Part shown: positions 9,591-24,300 of the stretch, in pieces
Numbering within the stretch: the stretch's first letter is position 1
Layout: the number at the start of each line of letters is the position of its first letter
Assembly (NCBI RefSeq): GCF_037126465.1
Contig: NC_088202.1
Span: 82,254,160 to 82,318,159 of the forward strand
Direction of reading: 5' to 3'
Source of the DNA: Ornithodoros turicata
Taxonomy: Eukaryota; Arthropoda; Arachnida; Ixodida; Argasidae
DNA length: 64,000 nt
The notes under the pieces: model-generated
Seen by the model: only the letters and a program-made list of their open reading frames with translations
Told to the model about the DNA's origin: nothing
Databases searched by the model: none
Made by a program: the position numbers and the translations under genes

Positions 9591-10025
9591 TTTTATTTAA
9601 CTTCTGCAAGAAGGGCAGTAGAGCAATGCAAGTTGAATTACTATTTACCACTTTTGTGCCAGTGGTACAACCACTAGCAGATTGCTGTTTAAAGTAGCAG
9701 TGCACACGTTTTGAGGAGTTTTATTCAACCTGTGCCAGCAGCACACCAGAGCAAAGTAATTTTAATAACTGTTTACCAGTTCAGTACCACTGGCATATTG
9801 TGGTTTAAAGGGGGCAGTGCACACTTTTTAGGACTTTTATTTAACTCCTGGCAGAAGCACAGCAGAGCAATATAATTTGAATTACTATTTACCACTTTGG
9901 TGCCAGTGGTACAACCACCAGCATATTGCAGTTTAAATGGGCATTGGCCACTTTTTGGACATTTATTTAACTTCCGCCAGCAGCACACTAGAGCAACATA
10001 GATTGGCAATTTACTTGTAATGTGG
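9591..10025. repeat. Diverged tandem repeat, about 125 bp x 3.5
   Basis: Units start near 9591, 9719, 9835 and 9961 with TTTTATTTAACTTCTGC-like sequence and share GTGCCAGTGGTACAACCAC and GCAGTGCACAC. Spacings are 128, 116 and 126 bp. The units differ substantially from each other. Confidence 0.88.
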
Positions 10026-10203
10026 TGCAAACATTTACCTCTTGCCAGATTACAAATAGTTTGGAAATTGTCATCTGCCAGTCGTCTGTTGATTGTTGTT
10101 AAACATTAATTTATCTTGAGCTTTGTTGTATTTCCCTGTAAACTGCCACGTGGTGAGTGAAGCTCATTCACATTTTTAGTCAAAACTTCATCAAATGCCC
10201 ACA

Positions 10204-10495
10204 CGTTTTTTTTTTTATTCAGTGTTAGCGCTGCAACGCAACTGTGGCTATGAGCAGCGTACAGACGTCGACAGACGGAGAGACGACAGCATGAAGCAGT
10301 GGGGGATAGCAGGGTTAGTATGTGTCCTTTCCAGACTTCAGGAGGAACTGTGCCGACATTTGTCTGGAAAAGTCATGTTGAAAACCCAGGGAAAAACCTC
10401 AGACAGCACAGCTGGTGTTGGAATTCGAATCCACGACACCTCCTAGTCTCGGCGTGGAAGGTGACCATCCTGACCGCTATGCCACGCGAGCCGTT
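10204..10495 (-). mobile_element. tRNA-derived SINE, full length, 11-bp TSD
   Basis: AAATGCCCACA flanks both ends (10193-10203 and 10496-10506). On the minus strand it starts with a tRNA-like head (GGCTCGCGTGGCATAGCGGTCAGG, box B GGATTCGAATTCC), has a body of about 200 bp, and ends in an A-rich tail (the T run at 10206-10215). A shortened copy is at 29459-29650 and a tail fragment near 2047. Confidence 0.88.
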
Positions 10496-10506
10496 AAATG
10501 CCCACA

Positions 10507-12305
10507 AGTGTTCAGAGATTATTACTTTCCAACAACCTTCTGCAGCAGTGTATACTGTTAATTGTAATGTCTTTATACTTAGTCATCCACTTGGTTCAGA
10601 AAATTTAATTCAGTTTGCAATTTAAGTTCTGTTCAGCAACACAAAATTTAATTTTCCGCTACGCTCTTACATTCTCTTTGTAATGACTCTAATATGTACT
10701 GTTTTTGTGAGTGCCTTGCATGCCTTTCATTACCACTTGAGTGCATTCACATAAAAACATTCTGCGCAAAAATGTCATGTAGACCTGCGTGTTGCCACTT
10801 GGTCATGCTGAGCACCTACGACAGCTCTTTTTCTATCTGTCCATTTCAGGTGAATTTGCCCACAAGAAGCACTTACACCTCAGAAGTAAACAAAGATGCC
10901 ATCGAAGGAACAGCGCTTGTTGAGGTATTCGAGGGAGCTGCTGCTATAGATGAGGAGCCTTAGACGAGCATGATAGTAGTTTGCGGGACAACTTGACTAG
11001 GTGGCAGATAGGTTCTCAGTTATCGGTAACGCCCTTCGTTTTCCGCAATTCCTTGATTCTGCGAAATTTCGCGGAATTCGGAATTAATCGTGGAATCCTT
11101 CGTTTGGCACAGAGTTTCACGGAATCCTTTATTTTTAAGGGTGTGTGGATATTAGAGTTCTCAAATTCGAATCGAATACCAATCACTCGAAGAATCCGAT
11201 TCGCGAATTGAAATACCCAATATTCAGGCTTCTGGATAATTTGACTATTCGCTGAATACGAACCACACCTCCCGAAAGTGGGCTTCACCTGACTCTTCCC
11301 TGCATGAGGTGAAGCCGCCCCTACAAAATTGAAGCCTGCTTTACAAAATTGCTTATGCTGCAGGACAAAACAGACAGATCGTAGTTTAGCTTAGGATAAC
11401 ATTGTTAGCCCAAGTTTATTGTGTATACTTCACCTGAGGAAGGGGCAGCGTCCCTCCCGTATGCAGTTTAGCGGTAGCAGTGGGGGATTTTGATTTGATA
11501 TCTGGGAGGTTGCCTTCAAGAAGTTAAGTCTTTTAAATAATGGCTACAGCCCAAGAACAAAAAGGGGTGTACTAAAAATGTAACTTCCCCAGGGCATGTA
11601 TTGTAAACTCATTCCTATGAAGTTCCTATGAACTCTGTAGATGCTCAAAGATCTTTCAGCAGGTATAAAATGATTTCAGGCGACAGACAGCATCAGATGA
11701 GTACACAAGATATCATGTATGTAATGCTGAGCCAGAACAGTGCTTTGAATCTGTAATTTTTTAACAGATTTTTTGGTTCCCACATTATCCAAGAAAATAA
11801 AGTGTCTTCCATTTCATGCAACTGTTGACTGCTCGCCGCGAAAAATCACGGAATTTACAAGTCAGTGCCGCGAAATTTTGAATTTGCCGCAGCAGAAAAC
11901 AGAGGAGTCAAATACAAGCTTAGGAAGGTGATGTCAGCAAGCACAAACAAAGCAAAAAGCAATGCCTGCAATTGGCTTGTCACACTTTCAGGAGCACTAT
12001 CATGAACACATTCTGTTCCACTAAAACCTGGTGCCATTGCATGCATTAGGGACAGAGGCTACAAGAGGGCACCTTTGTTCACAACATCAATATTTTCCCA
12101 TACTGTTGCAATCTACCTCTTTGTGCACTTATCCTGCACCTCATTGATGCTAAAATGTCGGAGTATGTGGGATGTCATTATGTGGGCAGACGTTATTTCA
12201 TGTTTGCTATCGTCAACTCAAAAAAGAGAAAAATGCAGAATGTGACAGTTCATGACTTTGTGCCCACGTTTGCAAAAAGAACTGCTGACTGCTAACTGTT
12301 TGTGA
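10507..12305. other. CTU1 downstream flank, mostly unannotated
   Basis: A repeat rich in ATTCGAAT-type motifs occupies about 11040-11290. Near 11432 CCTGAGGAAGGGGCAGCGTCCCT resembles a hammerhead core plus stem II but lacks GAAAC. On the plus strand at 10849 a good acceptor (TGTCCATTTCAG) opens a short acidic frame ending at 10963, a possible exon of a convergent gene. On the minus strand AATAAA (11420-11415) could serve CTU1. Confidence 0.35.
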
Positions 12306-12368
12306 TTACAAAGTACTGTTCTGTCTAGTCACAGACTGCAGTGAGCACAGTGAGCACCTGAAACCACA
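12306..12368 (-). CDS. CTU1: Candidate CTU1 terminal exon 15 (residues 321-340)
   Basis: In phase with exon 14, this frame reads [20 protein letters not shown] then TAA. It has three cysteines, as in the short Cys-containing tails I associate with some CTU1 proteins. The acceptor (TATTGCCCAAAG) is only moderately pyrimidine-rich, so the exact boundary is uncertain. Confidence 0.45.
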   Translation of the reverse strand, partial: CGFRCSLCSLQSVTRQNSTL

Positions 12369-15300
12369 CTTTGGGCAATACATGTGTGAGGATCGAAGTG
12401 TTGACTTTGTAGTGCTTAACAACTGCAAGTCTGCATCAGTCAGGTACCCACTGCTTGCTTCTGCAGCCCTTACGCCGCCTCCCAAGCTCAAGCTGTGATG
12501 CAGTCCAAAGCTTCCGCAAATTGTGTTTCATGCACAGTCCACAAAGAACATACCTAAATGGATAACAAACGTCTAAGGGCAAACTATCTATCAGGTCAAC
12601 AACTGATAGATAGTTTATCATTTGTAGTCACACGACACCTTTCTTTCCCACTGTTTTAACCCATTCTGTGGAGAATGGATTATTTTTCTGAACCAAAAAA
12701 AATCACAAAGATATTTCCCCCGAAATCCACCATGTTTTCTTGTTCACAAGATAACAACCCAAATTTTGACAAAACTAAAACCTAAAAACATCGTATACAC
12801 CAAAACAAAGGCCGCGCACCAAATACTGAACTGTTCAACAACCAAAAAATTTATATCATTGGTGCACCCATTGTGGCTCATGCTATGTGCATCGATGATG
12901 AGTGAAAAGATTACCTTTGCTTTGTCTTTGCTGCTCTTTCCAATTCCCAGCCTGGAATTGTAAAAGGAAGCACTAATGAGGGAGAGACATGCATGGTTGC
13001 TGGTATATGTCACTCAACAGTATTAGTGAACATTATAAGTTGCACATGTGACAAATGGCAATGACAAGATGCTGACTGCTAGTGGTTGTTTCCTGTACCT
13101 TGATTTATGAATTCCCTCATTTTCTGAAAAATGTTTCTAGAAACATTTGCTGTTCACAAATCGAGATTTGACAGTATACCCACTGCATATCCTTCGGTGT
13201 CATCACACCTCTCTACCATGAGGAGTAGAAGAGGCTATGAATGCTTATCATTCGTTGCAGAAAAATCTGCATTTGACTTTACCTTGCACATCTAGGTTGC
13301 AAATAAATAGAAACCAAAATTGCACTGAAGCAGCTCGACTCTTGTCATTGCCATGCATACTACGAGCTACAGGAACTATGTAACAAAGAAAGTTTCAACG
13401 AGAAAACCATGCTACAGAAATATATGCGATCAATTACATTTATCTCTAGGAAACTTCATGTACCAGAGGTGATTTTAATTGCAAGAAATTGCCAACCACT
13501 ATGTGCTGTGTGTGGTCCAATACAAAAAATAGAACCTTCAATAATTGATTAATGATTCTCTTTCTTCACTTCTCCCAGTTTCCTCTGGTGTCCCCCAAGG
13601 CTCTGTTCTGGGACCTCTCCTCTTTCTTATCTTTATTAATGACCTTCCAAATAACATCTCATCTACAGTAAATATCTACGTCTTTGTCTTTTCTTAGAGT
13701 TTTTTCATTTAGAACAGATACGACCCCATTTCTTATGCCCAGCCACATACATCTCCCCAAGACATGACCATGCTTTGAAAGTTAATCGTCTCCCATGTTC
13801 ATCACAGCTACTTACAATCGTTCTTTCCATGCACTATTGTCGAATGGAATTCACTTCGGCATGCGATCGTCACTATTACTAACTATGAACAGTTCAAGAA
13901 CGCACTTGCCAATTACTTGTGTTTGTAACATTGTTCTTTTTTACCTTACCTTTTCCTTTGTTGATGTTGTTAAGTATTATTAAGTATTCTTAAGTGTTAT
14001 TAAGTATGTTATTATTATCGCGCATGTGTTGCTGTGTTACCGTTACTTCACTCTGTTTCAATTTGCCGACATTTATCTTTCACTTGTATGTAGATAGTGT
14101 TCCCTCCCTCATGTAACGCCCTTTGGGCCCTTGAGGTATCATCATAAATAAATAAATAAATAAGTAACAGTGCCTACCATGCACAGTCATAACAAATTGA
14201 TTCCCAACTCTCTTAATGGTTGTGGATAGTGTCACATTTACCAGACAACTAACTTGCGACTAACAAGGCATAAGTTCACTATGTGTACATGATTATTAAG
14301 ATTACTAGCCTCGAATATAAACCCATACAACACCAATGAACGAAGTGCTGCATTACTGATCGTGGGAGCATGTTGCTGGATAGTCTACTGTTCGGCTACT
14401 ACTATAAGTGAACAAGAAAGGATTATTGTCTACATTACCTTGGAACACCCTTGTTTAGGCCTTCAAGCATAACGCATGCTTTGCATGTCTTCTGACTAGA
14501 GATATAGCCACACTTCTCACATGTTCCTATGACAAAGAGGACAAAGGTAAAGAAAAGATCCCCTTCATTTGTGCTAATGCTCAGTCACAAGTACATCCTA
14601 AATAACGTGCTACACACAAGCCCTTTTATAATGATATCGACAACATGAAATTGGATTGTTGTATCACAGCATCATTTTGCATGAACTTTAGCAAAATCAC
14701 TGACAGGGATCACATAAACGAAGTACAGTCGACCCCCGTTTATCCGGACTTCATTTATCCGGATCCCGCGGTATCCGGACAAAAGGCACGGGAACGGATT
14801 TTCCTCCATGTATTTTGTTCTCGTTTATCCGGACTTCAGCTTCCGCACTCGGACAAGAATTCCAGGGAACGAAAGTCGAAAATTCTTGTAATCCAGCTTC
14901 AATTATCCGGACTACCGTGAGTAAGAGGAGACACTGACCCCGCTTCGTCACCCTTTTCGCTGTGTCGGGGTTATACCCGTCACACGTTAGGGACCTACAT
15001 TCCTCCGTAGGGGAGACAACCGTGCACAATGACCCCCTTTTCTATTTGTATGCGTTGGGTCACGTTGACCAGTCGAGTCATTTGGAAATATCTCGAGCAA
15101 CTGTCCGGTTGTAGAGGGGAAAACTCCAACCCGAGGGCCTGCTGCTTACGGCCCGTTGGCCGATGAAGATGTTCCCCTAGCTGAGCTGCGATCCCTGATG
15201 CAGAGGCTCACTGTGACTGCCGTAGGTGATGCTGCGGTTTCTGACTACGTTGACGTTGATAAGGATGATGACGCGTGCGCAGCTATGACTGATGACGGTG

Positions 15301-18300
15301 TGATTGCGTGTGCCAGTGAGAAACAAGGCTCCGACATTGACACTTTGCGTCCTCACTGACATTCTTCGAGCAGTGCAACGGCTTGGCTCAACTCTATGCA
15401 ATTAGCAAAAGTTTGCAGGAATTGAGTGCCTACACTACTATGTAAGAGCAGTCATTGACAAGATTTCTGTTTTAATTAAACCTTGCTCTGTAGGACGTTT
15501 CTATTCGGTCGTTTCATTTATCCGGATGCCCCGGTATCCGGATGATTTTGCCGGGAACGGCACCGTCCGGATAAACGGGGGGTCGACTGTAGAATGGCAC
15601 ACGTAGAAGGCCACTGATGCTTGCTTTTTGAAAGCACGACAACATCTGATCTCACTCTAGATTCAAAACAGCTTTGTGGCATATTCCATGAAAGTCTTTC
15701 ACATCGCAGCATAATCGCCTACGCCATGCGAAGCTCATCACATCTTGATATTGATGACCACTTCTATTGCTCACCACCACGGTGTCGTAGTCACATAAGT
15801 CACCACCGTTCTCACTATCGGAACTGCGTTGTCCATAACAATGCACCACGTTCGTTGATAATTCAGCGACATGTTTCTGTGGTGACGTGTAACTGTCTGC
15901 CAACTCATGTTCTGGAGATCACTGTACTTCGCAACAAGGTTTTGCGGCGGTAAAGCTCCTTCAAGCATGCATGTGCTTTTCCTCATCGAAACACTTCCCA
16001 GAGCCACAGATGCCATCATCGCAAACAACTGCCGTTGAGGGTAAGAGAACGATGTAGAGAGGGAGCAAACCTTGTTGCTTCTCTCATGTCCACAGTTGAG
16101 CATGCATGCATCTAACCTGATTGCTAGCATACCTGAACTCGAGCCAATTGCATCTAAGTTTGGTTCACATGTCTTTCAATGGGCGAGTTTTTGTGAACCA
16201 GCAATTTGATGGTATGACAGGAATATGAAGTCACAAGGACTTACGGGAGCGATAAGTTATGTGCAATACAGTTGGACTTCCCAATAACAAACGTCAATTT
16301 AATGAAATCCTCTGTTTAACGAAGAATTTCCGTCGCTCGTATGGGTCCCCCATCGACGCCAAGGTATTTTTGGGCTGAATTTAACTAAATACATTCTTTT
16401 GGTCACTCCTACTTAACGAAGTTTCTGGCCAACAAAAGCCTTCTGCACGTCTTTCCCCTTCACCACAAAGAAGAGGAGGAGGAACCTCTTCGTTGTCCTC
16501 AGGTGAGTTTTTTCGTTGGTTACTGCGGTTGTCATGTGCTGTAGGTACGCCATAAAAGGGTAAAAGGAGAGTGTATACATGCGTGGCCACTGCTACAAGT
16601 AATTTTCAGTACGCTGACGCAGTTTCGAAACCGGTGCAAGGGCCTCTTCGCACCTGTTTTCAGACACGAAAATGCGCATTGTTGGCCTCTTGCGAAGTCT
16701 AATTTGCTTTTGTTGACGCCGATGACAGCAGGTTGCGGCATGTGCTGTTTTTTACTTGTTTTTGTTAGCGCCCCCGATGCCGAGGGAGACGGTAATAAAA
16801 TTTATTTATTTATTTATTTATTTCCAGTAATTGGCACGATGAAGTGAAGCAACCAAGGAACGTCGATGGGCCTGTTGCACTAACGTTTCGTCCGGTGACC
16901 GTGGCGCCAACTGTCATCCTCTAGTGTAGAGCGCCCTTACTTGACGGTCGTGTCCGGCGTGTTGCCTGCATTACCGCCATACCGGAAACATCATCTCTTC
17001 TGTGACGATCTTTCAGAGCTGCAGTGTATGTGATACATGCCTGTGTACAAAAAAAAAACCTCCAGCTATGCGACCACAAATGGCGCTGCAGAATACGGTT
17101 CGGAGTGCCCCAGGAGACAGCGGTAGAGGCCATCCGGAGTTACGAAAGTTACGAATGCTCCAGCGATATTGCACATAAATCACGTATTACCTAGCGTTAA
17201 GATTAATAAAGCTCAATATTTCGTGCTGTTCACAGCTGTTTATGACAAATGGCGTTTTGCGGTACATGCGGCCATCTTTGTTTCACTTTGCGTGTTCCAT
17301 TCAACGAATTTTTCTATTTAACGAAACAAAGAGTCAGCATTTACAAATTCGTTATATATAGAGGTTCAACTGTATGTACGTAGGGATCCAAGAGGAAACG
17401 ACAAACATGGAACAGAATTAACTACACATCCTCCACCACAAAGGTACCACATGTCATAACAGTTGGCCTGAGAATACTCGGCATGAGGTGTACAGTAAAA
17501 CCCGCGGATAGCGATATCGTGTATAACGATATCCCTCGTAAAACGATGGTTCATGATTTTACCGTCAAAATATACATTGTTTCTATGGGGAAACGACCCG
17601 CGTACAGCGATGGAAACCGCGGTTCCAAGTACTCGTATAATGATGTTGGACGCTGTCCCGTGCGCATAACCTCGCCGCAATTTTCACAGCGATAAGATAC
17701 AGTAGAATCTCGGTGATACAAATCTCACGGGGTAGCGGAAAAAATTCGTATCGTCCGAAATTCGCATCAAAAGAAACCAAAGTAAAAATTGAGGCAAGAA
17801 AATAGACAGCGACTGTTCATTTACTGTCAGTGAAAGAGGTAGGTGGTAGCGCTTTTGTGTCTCCGTATTTGGCCAATGCTGCTCAAATTCGCGAGATGAT
17901 TCAAAAGGCCTAGCACTTTCTTTCCACCCGCGAGTTGCGCGACAGGGTTCTAAAGCGAGCTTCTCCTAAAGCACGCAGGCGTTAGGTGAAGCCGACTTGC
18001 AGAATGGTGACGTGTAGTGTTGCCAGAAGTTGTCCTGATATGTTCCCTGGTTCCCTCCACGAGTTCTGGTCGCTGTTTTTCCAAGCCAGTGCAATGTCAC
18101 ACAGCTACGAGTTTTTTTTTAGCATCTGTTTCCTTTTCTTTTGCTACACGCGGGGTGGCGCGCGACTTTTCGGGGACGGGCTATTTAGGTCAGCCCTCGT
18201 TTAACGATGTACCCCGTATAACGATGGAATTCGCGATTACCGTCAATATCGTTATACGCGGGTTTCACTGTACTTTAGATTTATTTACGATGACGATGAG

Positions 18301-21300
18301 TTCACAAACTGAAAAAAGAAAAAATGGAGTACATGCTACTATAGTGTTACACTACAGTGACTCATCGTCTATTTGTGTATCTGTGTTATCAAAACCTTGT
18401 GCAGCCAAACAGTAATCTAAAAATTGAATTGTGTGAGACAGGTGTTGATTCTATTCATTATTCATGCATGCATTTCCCCTCTGTATTTCTTCTTTTCTGC
18501 TTCAAGGAACAGAGTCATCTGACTCTGCAGTAGAACTCCTTTTTTTTAGACTGGTCAGGACCAAGACATAGATTTACTAAACCAGGAGTTTTATCATTTC
18601 AGGCACATCTTAGAAATCCTTTAAAATCCCCATAAAGAGCACAAATAGGCAGTGAAAATGAATGAAAATTTTACTGTGCTCAGAACAAGAACTGCAATGC
18701 TGGCAAAATCACTTGTACGGGGTTAAAAGCTGGTTGCAGAACTTTACTTCCTCGCGCAACTGTGTTTTGAGAAGAAGTCCTACAGGCTGGTCACAATGCC
18801 GTGACAGAAGAGACACTGTTGCTGGTGAGACACCAAACTCATCTGCAATCTGCTTTCGCATTCGTTTGTTTCCATCCACAATTTTGAGCAAACTTGCCTT
18901 CTGTACGAGCACTAAAGCAGTTTGATTTCGATGAGGATCAGCCATGCGATCATGCACACACAACTCCTACGTCCTCGACACAACAAACACATGCACACAC
19001 ACAGTGCAAATGATACGAACGTGTGAAGCGATACTGAAGGGATTAAAGGTGGCGGTGGCAATGGCGGCACACACAGCGCCGCCACTAATCTGAGTTTTCC
19101 CCACACCTGTTTTCGGTCTGTTTCTCCTATTCCCATGCTCCCTACAGCAGCGACCACGCCAAAAAAGTTTACTATTCGCTTAGAGATCGAACAGGGTCGC
19201 CACCATGCGGCTGCTCCGTGAACTGCCCTCAGCGGGGATGCGCGGCTAGAGTCGGTGCTTTCGCTGCGGTCATCGTGCTCGAAAACGTATTTGGAAGGCT
19301 CAGTTTCCAGGCATTTGTGTTTTTCAGATCGCTTCAAAATAAGTGAAAATGACTTCGTTGAGAACTTTCTTGAATCTAGTTCGCTGTATCAGCATGCTTT
19401 AAGGGAAGAACACTACAGAACATGTGCATGTGCTAGTATGCGGATTCTACTCTGCCTTTGTTATAGTTGTCAATGCGGTTCTCTGTGTCAAACAAATTGT
19501 ACTGAGAGCTAAGGTCAATGTTGTAATAGGTTTTTTACCATAAGTATAACGATGTCACAGTTATTTATAGAATGGTTTCTATACTAGCAGTTTGAAGTTA
19601 CTTCTCAGTTATGATATTCTACGCATGCTAAACACAAGTCGTATCGAATGTAGGAATATACATATATGGAACGCGTGGAATATATGAATGCAGGAATATA
19701 TATAAGACATGGGTGTTTTTAAATGTGTCAATTTCAAGCTTTCACCACTTTTCATCTGGCCGTATGACAGCCATGACTTTTGTCTTTCGCATACGCGATC
19801 ATTGGAGCACACTCATTCAAGGTAAAATGTTATCACCCCCCCCCCCCCCCCGAACGTTCTTTGTAAAACACGTGTGTTTCTTGGGGTATGAAGCACATAT
19901 TCAACAGCGTGTTTCACAATATACCCGCCTCTAGAACCAAACACCTTCTATGTTCATATGTAGTTTATATGCAGCATAAAAAGCTTATACGTAGTTATTA
20001 CCTAACCAGTAGCACCCCACACAAAGTGATGTCCACCACACAGGTGTGGTCATCTCGTAACATATTTTAGCACCGTTTAATGAATGCCTGCGCAGGAGAC
20101 GAATCAAACCTCAAACCTCTCCCAAGCTCGCACAACCTGAATAACCACCGCTGTTATATGACGCAAAACTTGTAACGAAAGGCTTTTATATTTATTTTCA
20201 GCCCTTATGTTGTATTCTTGCACACTTGTACATTTAGACTGCCAAGACCAGTGGAGACAGGAATTTTGAAGACTTTTTTTTTTATCCTTGTTGTCTCGAT
20301 GTAAAATAAAAAGGTAGAGGGAAAGACAACTATAGAATATAGAGAATAACAGAAAACTATAGAATATACAGAAAAAATATTCCAGTGAGCGCAGCAATAT
20401 AGAAAAACAAAATCTCGCTTGGAACAAAGGAATGGCATGGCAGTGGTTTTCTTTCGAACGTACTCAGGAGATTTTCTTTTCACAACTTTGTGACTTCAGC
20501 GTTTCGCAGCGCAGCCCTTTTCGTCAAGTTTCACACCTTATCAGTGTTCTACGTAGTCCATTTCAACATATCCGCAGTATGTGAAGCACTGACAGCGGCA
20601 TTTCATCCTGAAACACTGCAATACCCACGTAGAAAAGCCTGCGCCTGTTGCACCGGATGATGCTGTATCCCCACTAGAGCTCAACCACAGCGCCACCTAC
20701 AGTTTGACCTCGAGGCGAATAACCGGTATCCTGAGTTGTAGTGGTATACTTTTTCAGTACGTTAAACCACAGAAGGTGTAATAATTCAGTCGGGACTGGC
20801 GCCTGCACTTACAATAACCGGTCCTTTTTACTAAAGTTAAAAGTTTTTACTAAAGCGGAGTTACAATAACGGGGCTCTACCGTATTATTCTAACGATGAC
20901 GAAGGACAAAATGAACGCATTCCTCGTCTCATCATGCACCTGTGTACCTCGCTACTCTACTGGTTAACATTTAGTGGAGGTGCCCTTACTGACCCACTAT
21001 TTCCTTGCAACAATGGTGATGCTTTGGGCATCAATGCCCGAGCCATAACGAATCAATGATATCAACAGAGAAGACACTGGACAATGAAACAAGATGAGAC
21101 GATGAGAGATGACAATGACATCACAGACGCCTCCGGCAATGCAGCAATCTCCCCAGCCCTGCCGTGTAGTGACACGACACCCTCAGCTTCACCATCAACT
21201 TAGAGTGCCGGGTTGGGATGGTGTCTGCACAAGGGATAAGGCCCAGGTACCCACACCAGTGCGGCAGAGCAGTGATCATCAGCTTCATCCTACATATGCA

Positions 21301-24300
21301 TCTTCAACCCCATTGTTGCCTTCAAATAAACATAAGCATCTTTCATCTATAAGTAATCCTGACCAGGAGCTGAGGCCTTTGAGAGGGAGAGTAACTGTAA
21401 CGACTACAAAGGCACACGTGCTTCGTCTAATTGCCTTGCTGCTCTGCTGCTTAACGGTGTGAATTCTTCAGAAAACGAAAATCAGAGTTCGAGGTAACTC
21501 GTTACAAGTAACTCGTCACTGTAACTAAGTTCCTTTTATTGGTAACTTGTAACTTAACTCGGTACTTTTGCGTCGTGGTAACTTTCAGATGATCTCGTTC
21601 CTTATTCAGGTAACTTTGCCAAAGTAACTTAAGTTCCAAGTTACTTTTAACTCGCTTTTTACTCACACCCACATATTTTCTTGCTTTCTCTCCGGTTCCT
21701 TCCTGGCATTTTTTGCCATAAAACGTGATATTCCATCAATTAGAGTATTTTATTCAGGAAGTAAGAACCGCTGCCATTGACATGAAGCTGAACCATTGTG
21801 CGCCCACAGGGAGTAAGATGCAAAGCGTTCGAAGAGACCTCTATCAGAGGAACGTCATCATGACTTTGGTAGACAGACTGAAACCGAAACAAATCGGAAG
21901 GAGAGGGCTGGGTTCCACGAACGGGCACTTGTTTGCTCCCTCCCATTGAAAGAAAAGCAGAACCGAGGGTCGTGCCCCTTTAAGGAGAAAGAAAAAAAAT
22001 TTGCACTATCGTAATCCCCTCAAGACCGTGGCTTTCGGGCGCGACCTTGTTCACCTCTAGCTTCGAGCGTAGTTCAATTCTACCAAATTTGTGGCGCTGT
22101 CAAACACTATGATGTCATTTGTTTACAAACAGGAAGAGGTCTATTGTTGGACATAGATAAAAACGATCTAAGCGTGTTACACTCCTCCGCAGCCAAATCA
22201 AGGTCTAACTCAACTGCTCACGTGCATTGCACCTGCGTAATGCTATTTTGTGTCCGAAGTAACTTGGAAGTAACTCGTTCTTTTTTTTAAGTAACTCAGT
22301 AACTGCGAGTTACATTTTAGGCTGAAGAACTTCGTTATTAACTTAGTTACATTTTGCACACGGTAACTTAACTTGTAACGAGTTCTTTTTCACGGGTAAC
22401 TTCTCAATCTATGACGAAAATAGCAAGAAACATGCACACATCTACCTTGCACAGGCAACTTGACTCCTTCCTTTACAGCCATGCATTCACCTGAATGTAT
22501 AATGTCTGCAAAATCGTCAGGAATATCATTTCAGTGCAGCACATTTAGTAATGCGCTAGTACTACAAGAAACAACATAGTGTCAACCCAATTTAAGTTCC
22601 ATGATCTATCTCGAAAATGTCCTCTACAATGGTTCCAGCCAATTTAATACTATCAAGTCAGTCCAAACCTGTACATTAAAAATGATGATGCAGTTGCAAG
22701 CTTTATTTTCACAGCTGGTTGTACAGGTTAAATGCGGTACAGGTAGTATGCGTTAAAACTACTTTGAAGCACAAGCATGTGAAGTGCAGCTTTTATAGAT
22801 GCAGTACGAGCAGCCTTGGGCTCATGATGAAGCAGTTAAGTTATGAATTTTAGAGTGCAGAATTTGCTAAATTCAGCAGATACGAGTAGTGCCCTGAGCC
22901 CGATTCCCAAAAAATCGCAGCCGTAATACTAAACTTTTTACAGAATATGTGAGGGATCCTGCAAAAAACCTCACCTAGTATAACAGTGGGTCTAATGGAT
23001 TCCAAGTCCTTGAGGTAGGTCCTCGCATGACCCCTACAAGCAGTTTGTGAAGATAAAACAGCATTAGACGTATAATTCGGTAGCAATACGGCAGTTGTCG
23101 AAAAAGCAAGACAGTGGAGGAATTCATATATTTGATATTCAAAGTATAATTCCTATTATGTTATTTGCATAATTAAAGAGCAGAGTAACTGAGCCGATAT
23201 CAAACTGATACGTAACAAGGGCAGGTCCTACAGTGACACTAGTCCATTCCCTGCTTTGATCGGAATGTTATGTGGAATCTGGCTAAGTGATAAGTGGCTT
23301 GCTCATGCAATGTCTTTTCTCACTTCCCTGTTCTTAAGCGCTTCAATACCAGACATTAAACTATTACATAGAGGAGGGAGAGAAAGCACGCAGGCAAGTA
23401 CGGTAGTACACACATAAACCTTTGGGAGCTTAAGTGGACTTCCTTCCGTATTCACGTGTGCACAATGCTATGTGCATAGGGCCGTTTTTGGGTTGAAACC
23501 CAGTAAAACCAGTTTTTACCCGCCGAATTGTATTGCAAAAATTAAAAAAACGAAAAACGAAAACCAACTTGGCAAAGTGCCAATTCAGTCACCGATACAG
23601 GCACTTGAAGATGCTAGCTACTACGCATGCAGCACGGCTGTTCCGCATCTTGTTTTTATCTCATGGTGGGTTGGGGTGATGCAAGGGGAATGTGCGGGCA
23701 GCCTGCTTTGGATTGGTGCTCGCTGCACTGAGGAAAGAGAAAAGAGTGGAGGGTGAAAGAGGGGGAGAAGAGATTACGGTGGCGCAGAAGAGGGAGGGAT
23801 GTGCTAACAGTCTTGCTCTGGGATTTGGGTAGTCCTAGAGAACTACCCCCCCCACAGAAAACATGCGAGTATCCCTCAGTAGGCTTCATTGGGATGCTCC
23901 CTGTACCACGGTAACCACCACAATTATAGGTGAAATTACCCCATCTTGTTTTTATCCAAAATGTGAGAAGCACTTTTTTTTTACTTTCCACCCGAAAACC
24001 TGCATTTCCACCCAATGTCGCCTGATTTTGCCCGGTTTAACGGCTCTCGAAATAAAAATAACGAGACCCCCACCCAGATTTTCAAAAAACATAAAACCTG
24101 TGAACACAAGGCCCTATACACAGGACCAACTTGCCAGATGTGTCCATCAATGGGACATACAATTTCGACCGCCATAACCTCTACAAACGTTACCATTCGA
24201 ACTGCCTCTCATTAGATGACATCTACAATTAGATTTCTCACCAATACGTACCTGTATGCATTTGGAGAGTAGATACATTCTGTAGAAAAATAGTCCAATC

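Noticed and set aside
10849..10963. Terminal exon of a plus-strand gene convergent with CTU1
   Set aside because: Good acceptor and an open acidic frame, but no upstream exon with matching phase and no recognisable protein, so it was not called as a gene.
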